64,000 bases of DNA from Sphingomonas suaedae (GCF_007833215.1 NZ_CP042239.1:2108001-2172000); one strand, 5' to 3'. Shown: positions 9,601 through 20,940, counted from the stretch's first letter. Program-made: numbers and translations. Notes: a model not told the origin generated them from the letters alone.

Positions 9601-9710
9601 GTCATCCCCGCGAACGCGGGGACCCATCTCGGGTCCGGGCCACGAGCAACACCGCTGTCTGGCGGGCGGAAAGCGCGGGAGATGGGGCCCCGGCTGCGCG
9701 GGGGTGACGG
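9601..9710. repeat. Palindromic intergenic repeat (GTCATCCCCGCG type)
   Basis: The left arm GTCATCCCCGCGAACGCGGG and the right arm ending GCTGCGCGGGGGTGAC are near reverse complements about 70 bp apart, with CCCATCTC/GAGATGGG inside. It fills the 150-bp gap between hslO and argF. This sequence type is familiar as a dispersed repeat in many proteobacterial genomes. It is distinct from the CCTCCCC family elsewhere in this window. Confidence 0.8.
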
Positions 9711-9741
9711 CTAAGTGGGGTCGCCCGCTTCCCCCGTCAAC

Positions 9742-10665
9742 TCACCCGATCTGGCCAAAGCACCAGCGCAGGATCGCCTTTTGCCCGTGCAGGCGGTTCT
9801 CCGCCTCGGGCCAGATCAGCGATTGCGGGCCGTCGATCACCTCGGGCACCACTTCCTCGCCGCGATGCGCGGGGAGACAGTGGAGGAACTTGGCGTCGGG
9901 CCTGGCGTGGGCCATCAGCGCCTCGGTCACCTGATAGGGGGTCAGCGCGGCAAGTTTCGCATCGGCATGGACCTGTCCCATCGAGATCCAGGTGTCGGTG
10001 GCGATCACATCGGCGTCCGCGACCGCTTCGACCGGATCGTTGACACAGCGCGCACGGCCCTTGCCCAACGCCATCGCGTCGTCGGGCAGCGAGAAGCTCT
10101 GCGGACAGGCGGCGACGACGTCGAACTGCATCAGCCCCGCCGCCTCGACGATCGAGGCGAGGACATTGTTACCGTCACCGAGCCAGGCGACCTTCAGTCC
10201 CGGAAGCGCCTTGCCGCTTTCGAGGATGGTCTGGAGATCGGCGACGATCTGGCACGGGTGGCTGTTGTCGGTCAGGCCGTTGATGACCGGAACGGTGGCG
10301 TATTCGGCCATTTCGAGCAGCTTGGCCGGATCGTCGGTGCGGACCATGATCGCGTCGCAATAGCCCGACAGGACGCGCGCGGTGTCGGCGACCGTCTCGC
10401 CGCGGCCGAGCTGGCTGGTCGCCGCGTCGAGCACCACCGCGCTGCCGCCCAGTTGCCGGATCGCCATTTCGAAGCTGACGCGGGTGCGGGTCGAGCTCTT
10501 CTCGAACACCATCGCCAGCGCGTGACCCGCCAGCGGGGCATCGGCATCGACGCGGCCTTTGGGCCAGCCTGCGCGTGCGGCCTTGCGGTCGATCGCTTCG
10601 GCCAGGATCGCGGCGAGGCCGTCGGGGCCAGCGTCACTCAACGAAAGGAAATTGCGATAGGTCAT
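9742..10665 (-). CDS. argF: Ornithine carbamoyltransferase
   Basis: A 307-aa anabolic OTCase forming citrulline from ornithine and carbamoyl phosphate. Carbamoyl-phosphate motif SSTRTR near residue 55-60, HPCQ near 136, and the ornithine-site [10 protein letters not shown] near 258 are all present. It follows argD on the same strand, separated by a 128-bp palindromic repeat. Its Shine-Dalgarno (GGGGAGG, 5 nt before the ATG) is the terminal sequence of that repeat and lies inside a perfect 8-bp hairpin. Confidence 0.97.
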   Translation of the reverse strand: MTYRNFLSLSDAGPDGLAAILAEAIDRKAARAGWPKGRVDADAPLAGHALAMVFEKSSTRTRVSFEMAIRQLGGSAVVLDAATSQLGRGETVADTARVLSGYCDAIMVRTDDPAKLLEMAEYATVPVINGLTDNSHPCQIVADLQTILESGKALPGLKVAWLGDGNNVLASIVEAAGLMQFDVVAACPQSFSLPDDAMALGKGRARCVNDPVEAVADADVIATDTWISMGQVHADAKLAALTPYQVTEALMAHARPDAKFLHCLPAHRGEEVVPEVIDGPQSLIWPEAENRLHGQKAILRWCFGQIG

Positions 10666-10670
10666 CTATT

Positions 10671-10798
10671 CCTCCCCGGCACGGGGAGGGGAACCGCCGC
10701 GAAGCGGTGGTGGAGGGGGGCCTCCGCACCGGACTCGCTGGAGGATAGCCCCCTCCACCATGCCTTCGGCATGGTCCCCCTCCCCGTCCCGGGGAGGA
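10671..10798. repeat. Palindromic element copy A (CCTCCCC family), between argD and argF
   Basis: About 128 bp. Each end is a short hairpin: CCTCCCCG GCA CGGGGAGG at 10671-10689 and CCTCCCCGTCCCGGGGAGG at the other end. Inner arms GGTGGTGGAGGGGG and CCCCCTCCACCATGCC pair with each other. On the minus strand its last bases GGGGAGG serve as the argF ribosome-binding site. Five relatives lie elsewhere in the window. Confidence 0.9.
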
Positions 10799-10800
10799 TT

Positions 10801-11997
10801 TCAGTCGTCCGACAGCGGCGCATAGCTGCGCGCGCCGGCGCTCAGCTTTTCGACCGCCTCGGCGATATGGCTCTCGTCGATCACCAGCGGGGGGAGGACG
10901 CGGAACACATTCTCGCCCGCCGCGACCGTCAGCAGCCCGTGATGGTCGCGCAGATGCGCCACGAAGTCGCGCGCGACCGCCGGTTCCTTGAGCTTGATGC
11001 CGAGCATCAGCCCCTTGCCGCGAATCTCGTCGAACAGATGGTCGTGATTGGGGATCATCTGTTCGAACGCGGCGCGCAGGCGATCGCCCATCTTCGCGAC
11101 ATGCTCGAAGAAACCGGGCTCGAGCATCACGTCGAGCACCGCCATCCCCGCCGCCATGGCGAGCGGATTGCCGCCATAGGTCGAGCCATGCGTGCCGAAC
11201 ACCATGCCCTTCGCCGCTTCCTCGGTCGCGAGGCAGGCGCCGAGCGGGAAGCCGTTTCCGATCCCCTTCGCCACGGTCATGATGTCGGGCGTGATGCCGT
11301 AATGTTCGTGCGCGAAGAACTTGCCGGTGCGGCCATAGCCGCACTGGATCTCATCGAGGATCAGCAGCATCCCGTGATCGTCGCACGCCTTGCGCAGCCC
11401 CTGGATGAACTCCGGGGTCCCAGCGGTCATCCCGCCTTCGCCCTGCACCGTTTCGACCATGAACCCGGCCGTATTCTCGTCCACCAGCGCGAGCGCAGCG
11501 TCGAGGTCGTTGAACGGGGCATAGTCGAAGCCGGGCAGCAGCGGCTCGAACCCGTCGCGCATCTTGGCCTGGTTGGTCGCCGAGATCGCCCCCATCGTCC
11601 GCCCGTGAAAGGCATTGTGGAAGGTGATGATCTTGGTCTTGTTCGGATTGCCGCTGACATAATGATAGCGGCGCGCGGTCTTGATCGCGCACTCGATCGC
11701 CTCGGCGCCCGAATTGGTGAAGAACACGGTGTCGGCGAACGTGTTGTCGACGATGCGCTGTGCCAGCGCCTCCCCCTGTGGCGAGCCGTAGAGATTGGAG
11801 ACGTGAGTCAGCGTCGCGAGCTGGTCCTGCACCGCTTTGGTGAATTGCGGATGGCCATGGCCAAGCGCGTTGACGGCTATGCCGGCGGCGAAATCGAGAT
11901 AGCGCTCGCCGCGCTCGCCGATCAGGTAGCAGCCCTCACCTCGCACCGGACGCACATCGCACCGCGGGTAAACGGGCATGAGCGGGGTGATCGACAC
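10801..11997 (-). CDS. argD: Acetylornithine/succinyldiaminopimelate aminotransferase
   Basis: A 398-aa PLP-dependent class III aminotransferase that makes N-acetylornithine in arginine synthesis and may also act in lysine synthesis. The family pattern is clear: DEIQCGYGRTGKFFAHE, then the PLP lysine in MTVAKGIGNGFP near residue 243. The start is GTG at 11997, preceded by a strong AAGGAGG with 6-nt spacing. It heads argD-argF. A terminator-like hairpin lies in its leader. Confidence 0.95.
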   Translation of the reverse strand: MSITPLMPVYPRCDVRPVRGEGCYLIGERGERYLDFAAGIAVNALGHGHPQFTKAVQDQLATLTHVSNLYGSPQGEALAQRIVDNTFADTVFFTNSGAEAIECAIKTARRYHYVSGNPNKTKIITFHNAFHGRTMGAISATNQAKMRDGFEPLLPGFDYAPFNDLDAALALVDENTAGFMVETVQGEGGMTAGTPEFIQGLRKACDDHGMLLILDEIQCGYGRTGKFFAHEHYGITPDIMTVAKGIGNGFPLGACLATEEAAKGMVFGTHGSTYGGNPLAMAAGMAVLDVMLEPGFFEHVAKMGDRLRAAFEQMIPNHDHLFDEIRGKGLMLGIKLKEPAVARDFVAHLRDHHGLLTVAAGENVFRVLPPLVIDESHIAEAVEKLSAGARSYAPLSDD

Positions 11998-12301
11998 GGG
12001 CAGCCTCCTTCAAAACAGAAAAGGGCGGCCCATCGCGAACCGCCCGGAGCGGGACACTATGATTTCGGCCAGGGGGCGTCAACATTGCCGCGGTAACGGC
12101 CCGCGCGCCCCAGCCTAGTTAGTAGAACCCCTAATGACTTAGCCGACCGAACGCCCTAGATTTGACAATCGCGACGCATCGACCACCCCGCCCAAGGGGA
12201 CCGATCGCAAGTCGCGCGATGGAGGGGTATGAACGCCCAGTCGATACCAGCGAACCAAGCCAGGGAAGAGCGGGCATGAACGCCCGCGCACCCAGGATCT
12301 G
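11998..12301. other. Divergent intergenic region argD / sensor kinase
   Basis: 304 bp. The left part holds the argD ribosome-binding site and the leader hairpin. The right part has a TTGACA at about 12157-12164 with no convincing -10 element, and two short direct copies of ATGAACGCCC about 40 bp apart near 12228 and 12268. No gene or RNA is recognised. Confidence 0.5.
12012..12045 (-). terminator. Terminator-like hairpin in the argD leader (possible attenuator)
   Basis: On the minus strand: GGGCGG, an 11-nt loop, CCGCCC, then TTTTCTGTTTT, located between 12045 and 12012, just upstream of the argD Shine-Dalgarno and on the same strand as argD. No gene upstream on this strand would need terminating, since the next gene is divergent. 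Confidence 0.6.
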
Positions 12302-14242
12302 ATGCAGCGACCCCAGCTCACCGGTGAGCTTGCGCTGGCGATCGGAGCGAAGCTGCTCCCCCTGGCCATCCTCGCGGGATGGGCATTCGATAGCGCGCTG
12401 CTGCGCGGGTTGGGGGACCCTTCCCGCCCGATCCACCCGATGACCGCGGCCTGTTTCCTATTGATGGCGTCGGCGGGAATCATGATGTTCCTGGGCTCGC
12501 GCCGGGCAGCGCGGATTCTCCTGATTCTTCCGACCCTCTATCTGGTGCTGATCCTGCTGCAGCATCTCACCGGGTTCGACACCGGCATTTCGCGCCTGTT
12601 GTTCGCCGAGACGATGGCGTCCTCGCCCGAGCTTCAGCGACCGATCACCCCGATGGGCGCAGTCGCGGTTCTTGCCGCGCTGTTGACCGCATTGTTCCTG
12701 CGCAGTTCCGACTCCCCGGCAGCGCGACTATGGGTCGGCCAGGTCACCGGGATCGCGATTGCGGCGACACTGCTCCTTCTTGCCTTCACCGTGGCGACCC
12801 AGTTCAGCGCCGGGGTGCGGTTCATCGGCGTGGCCGCGACATCGGCTGCGCCGATCCTGTTGCTGTGCGCTGCGATCCTGGCGTCGCTTGATGCCAGCCC
12901 CCCGGCCAGTGCGCAGCGCGCGACCCCCTGGGACACGCTGCAGCGGCTACAGCCGGTCATTGTCGTCTGTTCGGTAGTTCCGGCTCTTATCCTGATCGGG
13001 CTGCGCCAGCGGTCGGTGTTGTCGGACGCAGAACTCTACTTTCTGATCGCGATGGCCAATCTTGTCTTGCTGTCGGCGCTGCTGGCTTTCGTCACGCACC
13101 GCGCCAATGTCCAGAACCGCCTGCTCGCCGGTGAGGAGGCCCGACTCCATTCCATCCTGGATACCGCGCCCGACGCACTGATCGTCGCCGGCGACGATCT
13201 CAAGATTCGCGCGTTCAGCGCTTCGGCACTCCAGATGTGGCAATGCGATGCGGCGTATCTGGCTGGCCAGTCGCTCCATATGCTGTTCGAGAAGCCGATC
13301 GACATACTCGACAGTTCCCGGATTTTCGGAAATGGCCCTGGTCTCGCCCAGGGTAGCGCGACGATCATGACCGGGCGGCGCTGCGATGGATCGACCTTTC
13401 CCGCCGAAGTGCGGCTGGGCGTTGCGGAGCCGGATGGCGAACGAGTCTGCGTCGCCTTCATCCGCGACCTTTCCGAGCGAATGGCGATGGAGGATCAGCT
13501 CAATGGCCTCAGCTTCCAGCTGATGCACCTGTCCCGCCAGAATGCGATGGGCGAGCTGGCGGGCGATATCGCGCACGAGATCAACCAGCCGCTGACCGCC
13601 GCCACCAACTACGCCTCCGCCGCGGCCTATGCGCTGGAGCAGAAGGGTGATGCGGAAAAGGCCCAGGACTATCTGAAGCAAATCTCCGCGCAGCTGCTGC
13701 GCGCCGGTGGCATTATCAGCCGGTTGCGCGCCTTTCTGGCGAATCGCGAAATCGAACTACGCCGGGAACCGCTCAAGGAGGTGGTCCAGGACGCCATCAA
13801 TCTGGTCAAGATCGGCTCCCGGCGGGTCAGCGGAAGTCTGACGATCCGCATCCCCCCCAAACTGCCTCCCGTCTATGTCGATCGGATTCAGGTTCAGCAG
13901 GTGCTGGTCAACCTGTTGCGCAACGCGTTCGAAGCCTGCGAAGAGCTGGAACGCGAGCCGGATATCCATATTGCCGCAGAACTGGTGAGCGACCATCTGG
14001 TGGAGATCACGGTCGCCGACAATGGCGCTGGCCTGCCCGAGGGGTTCGTCGAGCGGCTGGGTCAGCGCTTCTCTTCGACAAAGGGCGAAACCGGTCTGGG
14101 TATCGGCCTCAACATCTCCAAACGGATCGTCGAAGCGCATGGCGGAACGCTGACCGCGGCGGATCGCGAGACCGGCGGCGCGGTGTTTAGCTTTACCATC
14201 CCGGCGGCGGGAAATGTGTCGGGCGACGGACCGATCTTCTAG
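12302..14242 (+). CDS. Membrane-bound PAS sensor histidine kinase (FixL/DctB-like core)
   Basis: A 646-aa protein. Residues about 10-265 contain some eight hydrophobic segments; a PAS domain follows at about 280-390 (LHSILDTAPDALIVAGDD). The HisKA part has GDIAHEINQPLTAATNY with the phosphoacceptor His near 423. The ATPase domain shows the N-box NLLRNAFEACEE near 535, G1 DNGAGLP near 573 and G2 GLGIGLNIS near 600. This resembles FixL-type kinases. No response regulator gene is adjacent, so its partner is elsewhere. The signal is unknown. Confidence 0.9.
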   Translation: MQRPQLTGELALAIGAKLLPLAILAGWAFDSALLRGLGDPSRPIHPMTAACFLLMASAGIMMFLGSRRAARILLILPTLYLVLILLQHLTGFDTGISRLLFAETMASSPELQRPITPMGAVAVLAALLTALFLRSSDSPAARLWVGQVTGIAIAATLLLLAFTVATQFSAGVRFIGVAATSAAPILLLCAAILASLDASPPASAQRATPWDTLQRLQPVIVVCSVVPALILIGLRQRSVLSDAELYFLIAMANLVLLSALLAFVTHRANVQNRLLAGEEARLHSILDTAPDALIVAGDDLKIRAFSASALQMWQCDAAYLAGQSLHMLFEKPIDILDSSRIFGNGPGLAQGSATIMTGRRCDGSTFPAEVRLGVAEPDGERVCVAFIRDLSERMAMEDQLNGLSFQLMHLSRQNAMGELAGDIAHEINQPLTAATNYASAAAYALEQKGDAEKAQDYLKQISAQLLRAGGIISRLRAFLANREIELRREPLKEVVQDAINLVKIGSRRVSGSLTIRIPPKLPPVYVDRIQVQQVLVNLLRNAFEACEELEREPDIHIAAELVSDHLVEITVADNGAGLPEGFVERLGQRFSSTKGETGLGIGLNISKRIVEAHGGTLTAADRETGGAVFSFTIPAAGNVSGDGPIF

Positions 14243-14276
14243 GATCTGGTTCAGCAAGCTGCACCGGTTGCTGCAC

Positions 14277-14336
14277 GGGCCCGCTCCCCCACCCGGTCAC
14301 CCATGTCATGCTATCGCCGGGGTGGGAGAGCGGGCC
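14277..14336. terminator. Large hairpin between convergent genes
   Basis: GGCCCGCTCCCCCACCCGG (14278-14296) pairs with CCGGGGTGGGAGAGCGGGCC (about 14317-14336), with a 20-nt loop. It lies between the convergent kinase and permease genes and may terminate both, although there is no T run. Confidence 0.55.
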
Positions 14337-14348
14337 GGTGCCGCGATT

Positions 14349-15191
14349 CTAGCTCTTGATCTTCCACCCCGAGCGCAGCAGCCAATAGCAGAGGAGCGCC
14401 AAGACGATATCGATCGCGAGGATCGCCAGGCTGCCGATCAGGATCGGCGAGTCGGCGACCCCGAGGAAGCCGTAGCGAAAGCCCGAGATGATGTAGAAAA
14501 AGGGGTTGGCGTGGCTGATCGCCTGAAAGGTCGGGGCGAGTCGGTCGACCGAGTAAAAGGTGCCGGACAGCAGCGCGAGCGGCGCTACGACGAAATTGGT
14601 GACTGCAGCGGCATGATCGAACTTTTCCGCCCAGATCGAGGTGAGCACCCCCATCAGGGCAAGGAACAGCGATCCCAGAAACCCGAACCACAGGATCGCC
14701 CAGAGGTGATGCGGCGTTACGCTGACTCCCGGCCATAGCGCCATCGCCAGCCACACTGCCGCGCCCACGCAAAAGGCGCGCGTCACCGCGCCGCCGCACA
14801 AGGCCGCCAGCAACTCGCCGGTCGATAGCGGCGGCATCAGATAATCGACGATCGTCCCCTGGATCTTGCCCACCAGCAGCGAGAAGCTGGCATTGGCGAA
14901 GGCGTTCTGAAGCATCCCCATCACGATCAGACCCGGCGCGATGAAATCGGCGAAGTGAATCGCCCGCCCGTCAAGCGTCACGGTCCGCCCGCCACCGCCC
15001 AGCGCGACCGTGAAGACGACCAGAAACAACAGCGTCGTGACCGCAGGCGCCCAGATCGTCTGGAGCTGCACCTTGAAGAAACGCCGTACCTCCTTCACAT
15101 AGAGGGTCCACAGCCCGCCCCAATTGACGTTGCGGATCACCGGAACACCGGGGCTGGCGATCATTTCAGGCGGTGGGGACTGGTCGGCCAT
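14349..15191 (-). CDS. ABC-2 type transporter permease
   Basis: A 280-aa permease with six hydrophobic segments and the ABC-2 family pattern (GLWTLYVKEVRRFFKV at the start, FIAPGLIVMGMLQNAF, then LSGTFYSVDRLAP and a FRYGFLG end). It resembles YadH/NodJ-type permeases that export polysaccharides, lipids or drugs. Start ATG at 15191 (MADQSPPPE); an upstream in-frame start at 15218 is less likely. The ATP-binding partner is not in the window next to it, which is unusual. Confidence 0.85.
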   Translation of the reverse strand: MADQSPPPEMIASPGVPVIRNVNWGGLWTLYVKEVRRFFKVQLQTIWAPAVTTLLFLVVFTVALGGGGRTVTLDGRAIHFADFIAPGLIVMGMLQNAFANASFSLLVGKIQGTIVDYLMPPLSTGELLAALCGGAVTRAFCVGAAVWLAMALWPGVSVTPHHLWAILWFGFLGSLFLALMGVLTSIWAEKFDHAAAVTNFVVAPLALLSGTFYSVDRLAPTFQAISHANPFFYIISGFRYGFLGVADSPILIGSLAILAIDIVLALLCYWLLRSGWKIKS

Positions 15192-15253
15192 AATCAGGCC
15201 GGGTAATCGCTGCCGCAACGCCCGGCAACGGGAAGATTCTTTAGGGACGACAA

Positions 15254-15931
15254 ATGAGCTGGACCGACGAACGGATCGAGACGCTGCGCAAGATGTGGGA
15301 CAGCGGCCTGACCGCCACCCAGATTGCCGAGGAACTGGGCGGGGTGAGCCGCAATGCCGTGATCGGCAAGGCGCACCGGCTCGGCCTCGCCTCGCGTCCC
15401 TCGCCGGTCAAGGCGAACGCGCCTGAAGCCAAAGCGACTCCGACGGCTCCCGCTGCGGCACCGGCGAGCGCACCGGCACCTGCGCCCCGACCCGCGGCGC
15501 CCGCCCCGCGCGCCGCAGCACCGGCCGCCCCAGCCGCCCCGCCCGCCGAGGCATCGGACGCGGACGATACGCCGCCTGCCCCGCGCCCGGACGGCCCGGT
15601 GCTGCGTTCGGTCGGACCCGGCGGCTTCATCCGCCAGAACCCGGGCGAACAGGCTCCGCCGATCGCCCCGGCCCCGCCGCGCCGCCTGGTGCCGGCCAAG
15701 CCAAGCAAGGAGATCGAGGGCAAGACGACGCTGCTCGACCTTAACGATCGCATCTGCAAATGGCCGCTGGGTCACCCGGGCGAACCCGATTTCCATTTCT
15801 GCGGCGACAAGGTGAACCCCGGTTTCCCCTATTGCGTCGAACATTGCGGCCATGCCTATCAGGCACAGCTGCCGCGCCGCGACCGGCGCCCGCCGCCGCC
15901 GCTGCCCTATGGCGGCCCGCGGGTGCGATAG
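15254..15931 (+). CDS. gcrA: Cell-cycle transcriptional regulator GcrA
   Basis: A 225-aa GcrA. In Caulobacter GcrA binds sigma70 holoenzyme and CcrM-methylated GANTC promoters. The N-terminal DNA-binding part is clear ([20 protein letters not shown], ...[17 protein letters not shown], residues 1-45). The middle (about 55-130) is a Pro/Ala linker, longer than in Caulobacter. The C-terminal domain has [19 protein letters not shown] and [11 protein letters not shown], the sigma-interacting zinc-like region. A GATTC (GANTC) lies 15 bp before the start. Confidence 0.95.
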   Translation: MSWTDERIETLRKMWDSGLTATQIAEELGGVSRNAVIGKAHRLGLASRPSPVKANAPEAKATPTAPAAAPASAPAPAPRPAAPAPRAAAPAAPAAPPAEASDADDTPPAPRPDGPVLRSVGPGGFIRQNPGEQAPPIAPAPPRRLVPAKPSKEIEGKTTLLDLNDRICKWPLGHPGEPDFHFCGDKVNPGFPYCVEHCGHAYQAQLPRRDRRPPPPLPYGGPRVR

Positions 15932-16003
15932 GCGCAGCCGCTACGGAAATCCCGCGTGGTAAGGTCAACGCTCTCTTAACCCTGTCGCCGATAGGACGGC
16001 CGG

Positions 16004-16318
16004 GTGCCCCTGCCCGCTTCCCTGCTCCGGTTCGGTCCGGTTATTGCCCAGGCGCTGCTTGTCCTGGCCGGAGCGGGCATTCTCGCGCTCTATCCGCCGC
16101 GCGAAGGCGCTCTGGTGCTTGTTGCGCTCGACGGGCGCGATGCAGGTCGACTGGTTCAGCCCGCAATCGATGCGGGGGTGCAGATCACCGGGCGCGGCCC
16201 GCTTGCAAATATGCTGATCGTGCGTGGCGAGCGCCATCGGCTCGCCCGTCTCGTCCCAGGCGGTGTGCTGGTTCTCGCCGCACCCGCCCTCTGGTGCGGC
16301 GCAGAAGCGCGGCGGTGA
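16004..16318 (+). CDS. Small hydrophobic protein of unknown function
   Basis: A 104-aa predicted protein starting at a GTG, with a membrane helix at about residues 12-30 and a second hydrophobic stretch at the C-terminus. No domain recognised. Its TGA overlaps the ATG of the chemoreceptor gene by one base (TGATG), which suggests it is a real cotranslated gene. Possibly an accessory to that receptor. Confidence 0.6.
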   Translation: MPLPASLLRFGPVIAQALLVLAGAGILALYPPREGALVLVALDGRDAGRLVQPAIDAGVQITGRGPLANMLIVRGERHRLARLVPGGVLVLAAPALWCGAEARR

Positions 16319-17868
16319 TGACCCCACGCGACCTCACCGCAATGCGGCTGCGCGGCGCCGCACTTCTGGTTGCAGTCAATTGGCTCAACACGCTCGGCCT
16401 GATTCTGCTCACCTGGGCGGCAGGGAGCGACAAGACGCTGCCGCTGGCGGTGCTGGGTGTCGGCGCGATGATCCTGCCGACGCTGATGGTCCGGCAGGGC
16501 CGAATCGACCTTTCCGCCCGACTGATACTGGGCACGCTCGCCGCAGTTCAGCCTGCACTGATCGTCTATGCGCTGAGCGGTCATGGCTGGCAGATGGACG
16601 GGCATATGTATTTCTTCGTCGCGCTCGCCGCGCTGACGATCCTGTGCGACTGGCGGCCGATCGTCCTCGCCTCCGCGCTGATCGCGCTGCATCATGTGAT
16701 CCTGCAATATGCCGCCCCCGCCTGGGTGTTTTCAGGTGCGGGCGATCTGGGCCGTGTGCTGTTCCACGCCGTGGCGGTCGTGATGCAGGCATCGGTTCTG
16801 ATCTATCTTACCGTGACCCTGCGCGCCCTGCTTCAACGCCAGGCCGATGCGCTCGATGCGAGCGACCGTGCAGCGGAGATCGCGGAAGAGCGTCGGCTTC
16901 AGGCCGAAACCGCAATGGCCGAGAGCGCCGCCGCCGCCCGCCGCGAGGCCGAAGCGCGTGCAGCGCGCGAGGCATTGGCGCGCGAGGCGGAAGCCCAGCG
17001 CCGCAACGCCGAGGAGGAGCGCCGGGAGGACCACCGCCAGCTGGCTGAAGCGTTCCAGGAATCGATGGCAGGCATCATCGCCTCGGTCGGGACCGCCGCG
17101 ACGGAACTTGAACAGCTTTCCGCGTCGCTCAACGGCGTCGCCCGGCGCGCAAGCCACGAATCGGCGGAGACCGCGTCGAGCGCGGTGCAGACGTCGACCG
17201 CGGCCGAGACGCTTGCCGCCAGGCTGCGCGAGCTGTCCACCTCGATCACCGCGATCGCGGCCAGCGCCGATCAGCAGGCGCGCCGCAGTGACGATGCCAG
17301 CGGCATCTCCGATGGCGGGCGCGGCGCGGTGGCGGCACTCACCGAACGGTCGGACACGATCACCGGCTTTGCCGATTCGATCCACGAGATCGCGACCCGC
17401 ACCAATCTTCTCGCGCTCAACGCGACCATCGAAGCCTCGCGTGCCGGCGATGCCGGTCGCGGCTTTGCAGTGGTGGCGAACGAGGTGAAGCAACTGGCAG
17501 GAGAGGCCGCGCGCGCGACCGGCGAAATCCGCCTGCTCGCCGATTCGATGCATGGCGGCGCGGAAGTGGCGCAGGACGCGCTGACCGAAATCACGGCGAT
17601 GGTCGCCGATCTAGCCACCGCCGCCGAAGCGATCCGAGCATCGGTCGATGCGCAGCGCGAAACCGTCGGAGCGATCGACCGATCCGCACGCGATGCGGCA
17701 ACCGGCGCCGCCTTCATGGCGGAACGGGTGCGCGGTGTCGCGACGATGGCCGGAGAGACCGAGCAATTGTCCGATCGCGTCGCCGCCGCCGCAGGGGCGC
17801 TGACCGAGACCGCACGGGCGCTGGATGACTCGACCCGGCGCTTCCTGCTTCGGATCGACGCCGCATAA
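16318..17868 (+). CDS. Methyl-accepting chemotaxis protein
   Basis: A 516-aa receptor. Residues 1-170 hold about six hydrophobic segments and no obvious periplasmic sensor domain. A charged Ala/Glu/Arg coiled coil follows (about 175-245), then the signalling domain with the hairpin tip [20 protein letters not shown] near 357-378. No HAMP domain is evident. Methylation sites cannot be placed by eye. No che genes are adjacent, so it is an orphan receptor, cotranslated with the small protein upstream. Confidence 0.92.
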   Translation: MTPRDLTAMRLRGAALLVAVNWLNTLGLILLTWAAGSDKTLPLAVLGVGAMILPTLMVRQGRIDLSARLILGTLAAVQPALIVYALSGHGWQMDGHMYFFVALAALTILCDWRPIVLASALIALHHVILQYAAPAWVFSGAGDLGRVLFHAVAVVMQASVLIYLTVTLRALLQRQADALDASDRAAEIAEERRLQAETAMAESAAAARREAEARAAREALAREAEAQRRNAEEERREDHRQLAEAFQESMAGIIASVGTAATELEQLSASLNGVARRASHESAETASSAVQTSTAAETLAARLRELSTSITAIAASADQQARRSDDASGISDGGRGAVAALTERSDTITGFADSIHEIATRTNLLALNATIEASRAGDAGRGFAVVANEVKQLAGEAARATGEIRLLADSMHGGAEVAQDALTEITAMVADLATAAEAIRASVDAQRETVGAIDRSARDAATGAAFMAERVRGVATMAGETEQLSDRVAAAAGALTETARALDDSTRRFLLRIDAA

Positions 17869-17870
17869 AA

Positions 17871-17899
17871 ACGGGCGACGGATTGCTCCGCCGCCCGCA
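17871..17899 (-). terminator. Intrinsic terminator of the outer-membrane protein gene
   Basis: On the minus strand: GGGCGGCGGAG, short loop, CCGTCGCCC, followed by GTTTTT, about 25 bp after the stop of the minus-strand gene. It lies right at the end of the convergent chemoreceptor gene. Confidence 0.75.
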
Positions 17900-17924
17900 C
17901 CCCCGGGTTGAGCCGGGATTTCAA

Positions 17925-18752
17925 TCAGAAGCGGAACGCCGCGGTGGCGCGCAGCGAATGATAGTCGAACCGGCTGTCGCTGCGGCGGAAGTCTGCGCCG
18001 CCCGCCAGCACGAACGGGTTGGTCGCGCCCGCGCTGCCGGTGCCGACCTCAACGCGCGAACCATCGTCGTCATAGCGGCTGTAGAGATATTCGAGACCGA
18101 GCGAGAAGTTGCGGCCGAGCTTTTGCTCGATACCGCCGCCGGCCTGCCAGCCCCAGGCTTTGTCGTCGCCGGTCACCGCAAAGCTGTTCGCGCCATTGCT
18201 GGTGGTGAAGCTATGGTCGATCTTGGCATAGGCGCCGCCGCCGGTGGCGTAGAACAGCGTCTTCTCACCCGCGACATAGCCCGCACGCAAGCGCAGCGCC
18301 GCGTTCCAGTCGATCTCGCGCGTCATGGTGTAATAAGCGGGCGTGGTGCTGAATGCGGTGACACTGTCGCGGACCTCGGTCTTGCCGAACTCGCCGACCG
18401 CGCCGACCACAAATTTGCCCATCTGTTTGTCGAAGCCGATCCGACCGTAATATTCGATATCGTCCTTGTCATTGGTGCAGGCGACATTGGCGTTTGCGAC
18501 CGCCGCGCCGTTGCAGAAGCCCGGCGAGAAGGCATCGGCGCCGGTCGAAGTGGTAATCGAATCTCCGAAACTGCCATCCTGCCCCGCATCGAAATCGATC
18601 CGTTCGCCGACATCGTTGTTCTGGACGGTGTAGCCCACCGATCCGCCGACATAGACGCCATCGAACTCGGCTTCGCCGTCCTGCGCCATGGCGGGGACGG
18701 CAACAAGGGTCAGGGCGGCCGCAGTGGCCCCCATCAGGGTACGCATACGCAT
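17925..18752 (-). CDS. Outer-membrane beta-barrel protein
   Basis: A 275-aa protein with a signal peptide (MRMRTLMGATAAALTLVAVP...MAQ, cleavage near residue 23). The mature part is typical of an OmpA/Opacity-type 8-stranded barrel: GVYVGGSVGYT at the start, alternating hydrophobic strands, KLGRNFSLGLEYLYSRYDD near the end, and a C-terminal Phe in RATAAFRF, the signal for BAM insertion. Two Cys (FCNGAAV and VACTND) in an extracellular loop could form a disulfide. Divergent from parE. Confidence 0.88.
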   Translation of the reverse strand: MRMRTLMGATAAALTLVAVPAMAQDGEAEFDGVYVGGSVGYTVQNNDVGERIDFDAGQDGSFGDSITTSTGADAFSPGFCNGAAVANANVACTNDKDDIEYYGRIGFDKQMGKFVVGAVGEFGKTEVRDSVTAFSTTPAYYTMTREIDWNAALRLRAGYVAGEKTLFYATGGGAYAKIDHSFTTSNGANSFAVTGDDKAWGWQAGGGIEQKLGRNFSLGLEYLYSRYDDDGSRVEVGTGSAGATNPFVLAGGADFRRSDSRFDYHSLRATAAFRF

Positions 18753-18838
18753 TTACAAGCTACTCCAGTTTTGAACTGAACCGCGACAACGAGCCAAAGC
18801 CGACTTCTTTCCCGCCGATCATTGCGATTGCGCGATTA

Positions 18839-18856
18839 TGTTGCATGGCAGCAACA
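18839..18856. promoter_or_regulatory. Inverted repeat upstream of parE
   Basis: TGTTGC, six bases, GCAACA, centred 51 bp before the parE start in the shared promoter region with the outer-membrane protein gene. Half-sites resemble the TGCAAC/GTTGCA palindromes at 44959 and 51683. No binding protein is known from the sequence. Confidence 0.45.
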
Positions 18857-18889
18857 GCCGCGCTTGCCCCGCCCCTCTCCGCGCACTAG

Positions 18890-20881
<1,992 letters not shown>

Positions 20882-20940
20882 CGCGCAAATTTTTCGCGCC
20901 CCGGTGTAAGAAGGTCGCATCGCCGGCGACTAAAGGGGGC

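Noticed and set aside
9715..12096. Long plus-strand open frame opposite argF and argD
   Set aside because: Antisense to two clearly recognisable enzymes; no domain in its translation.
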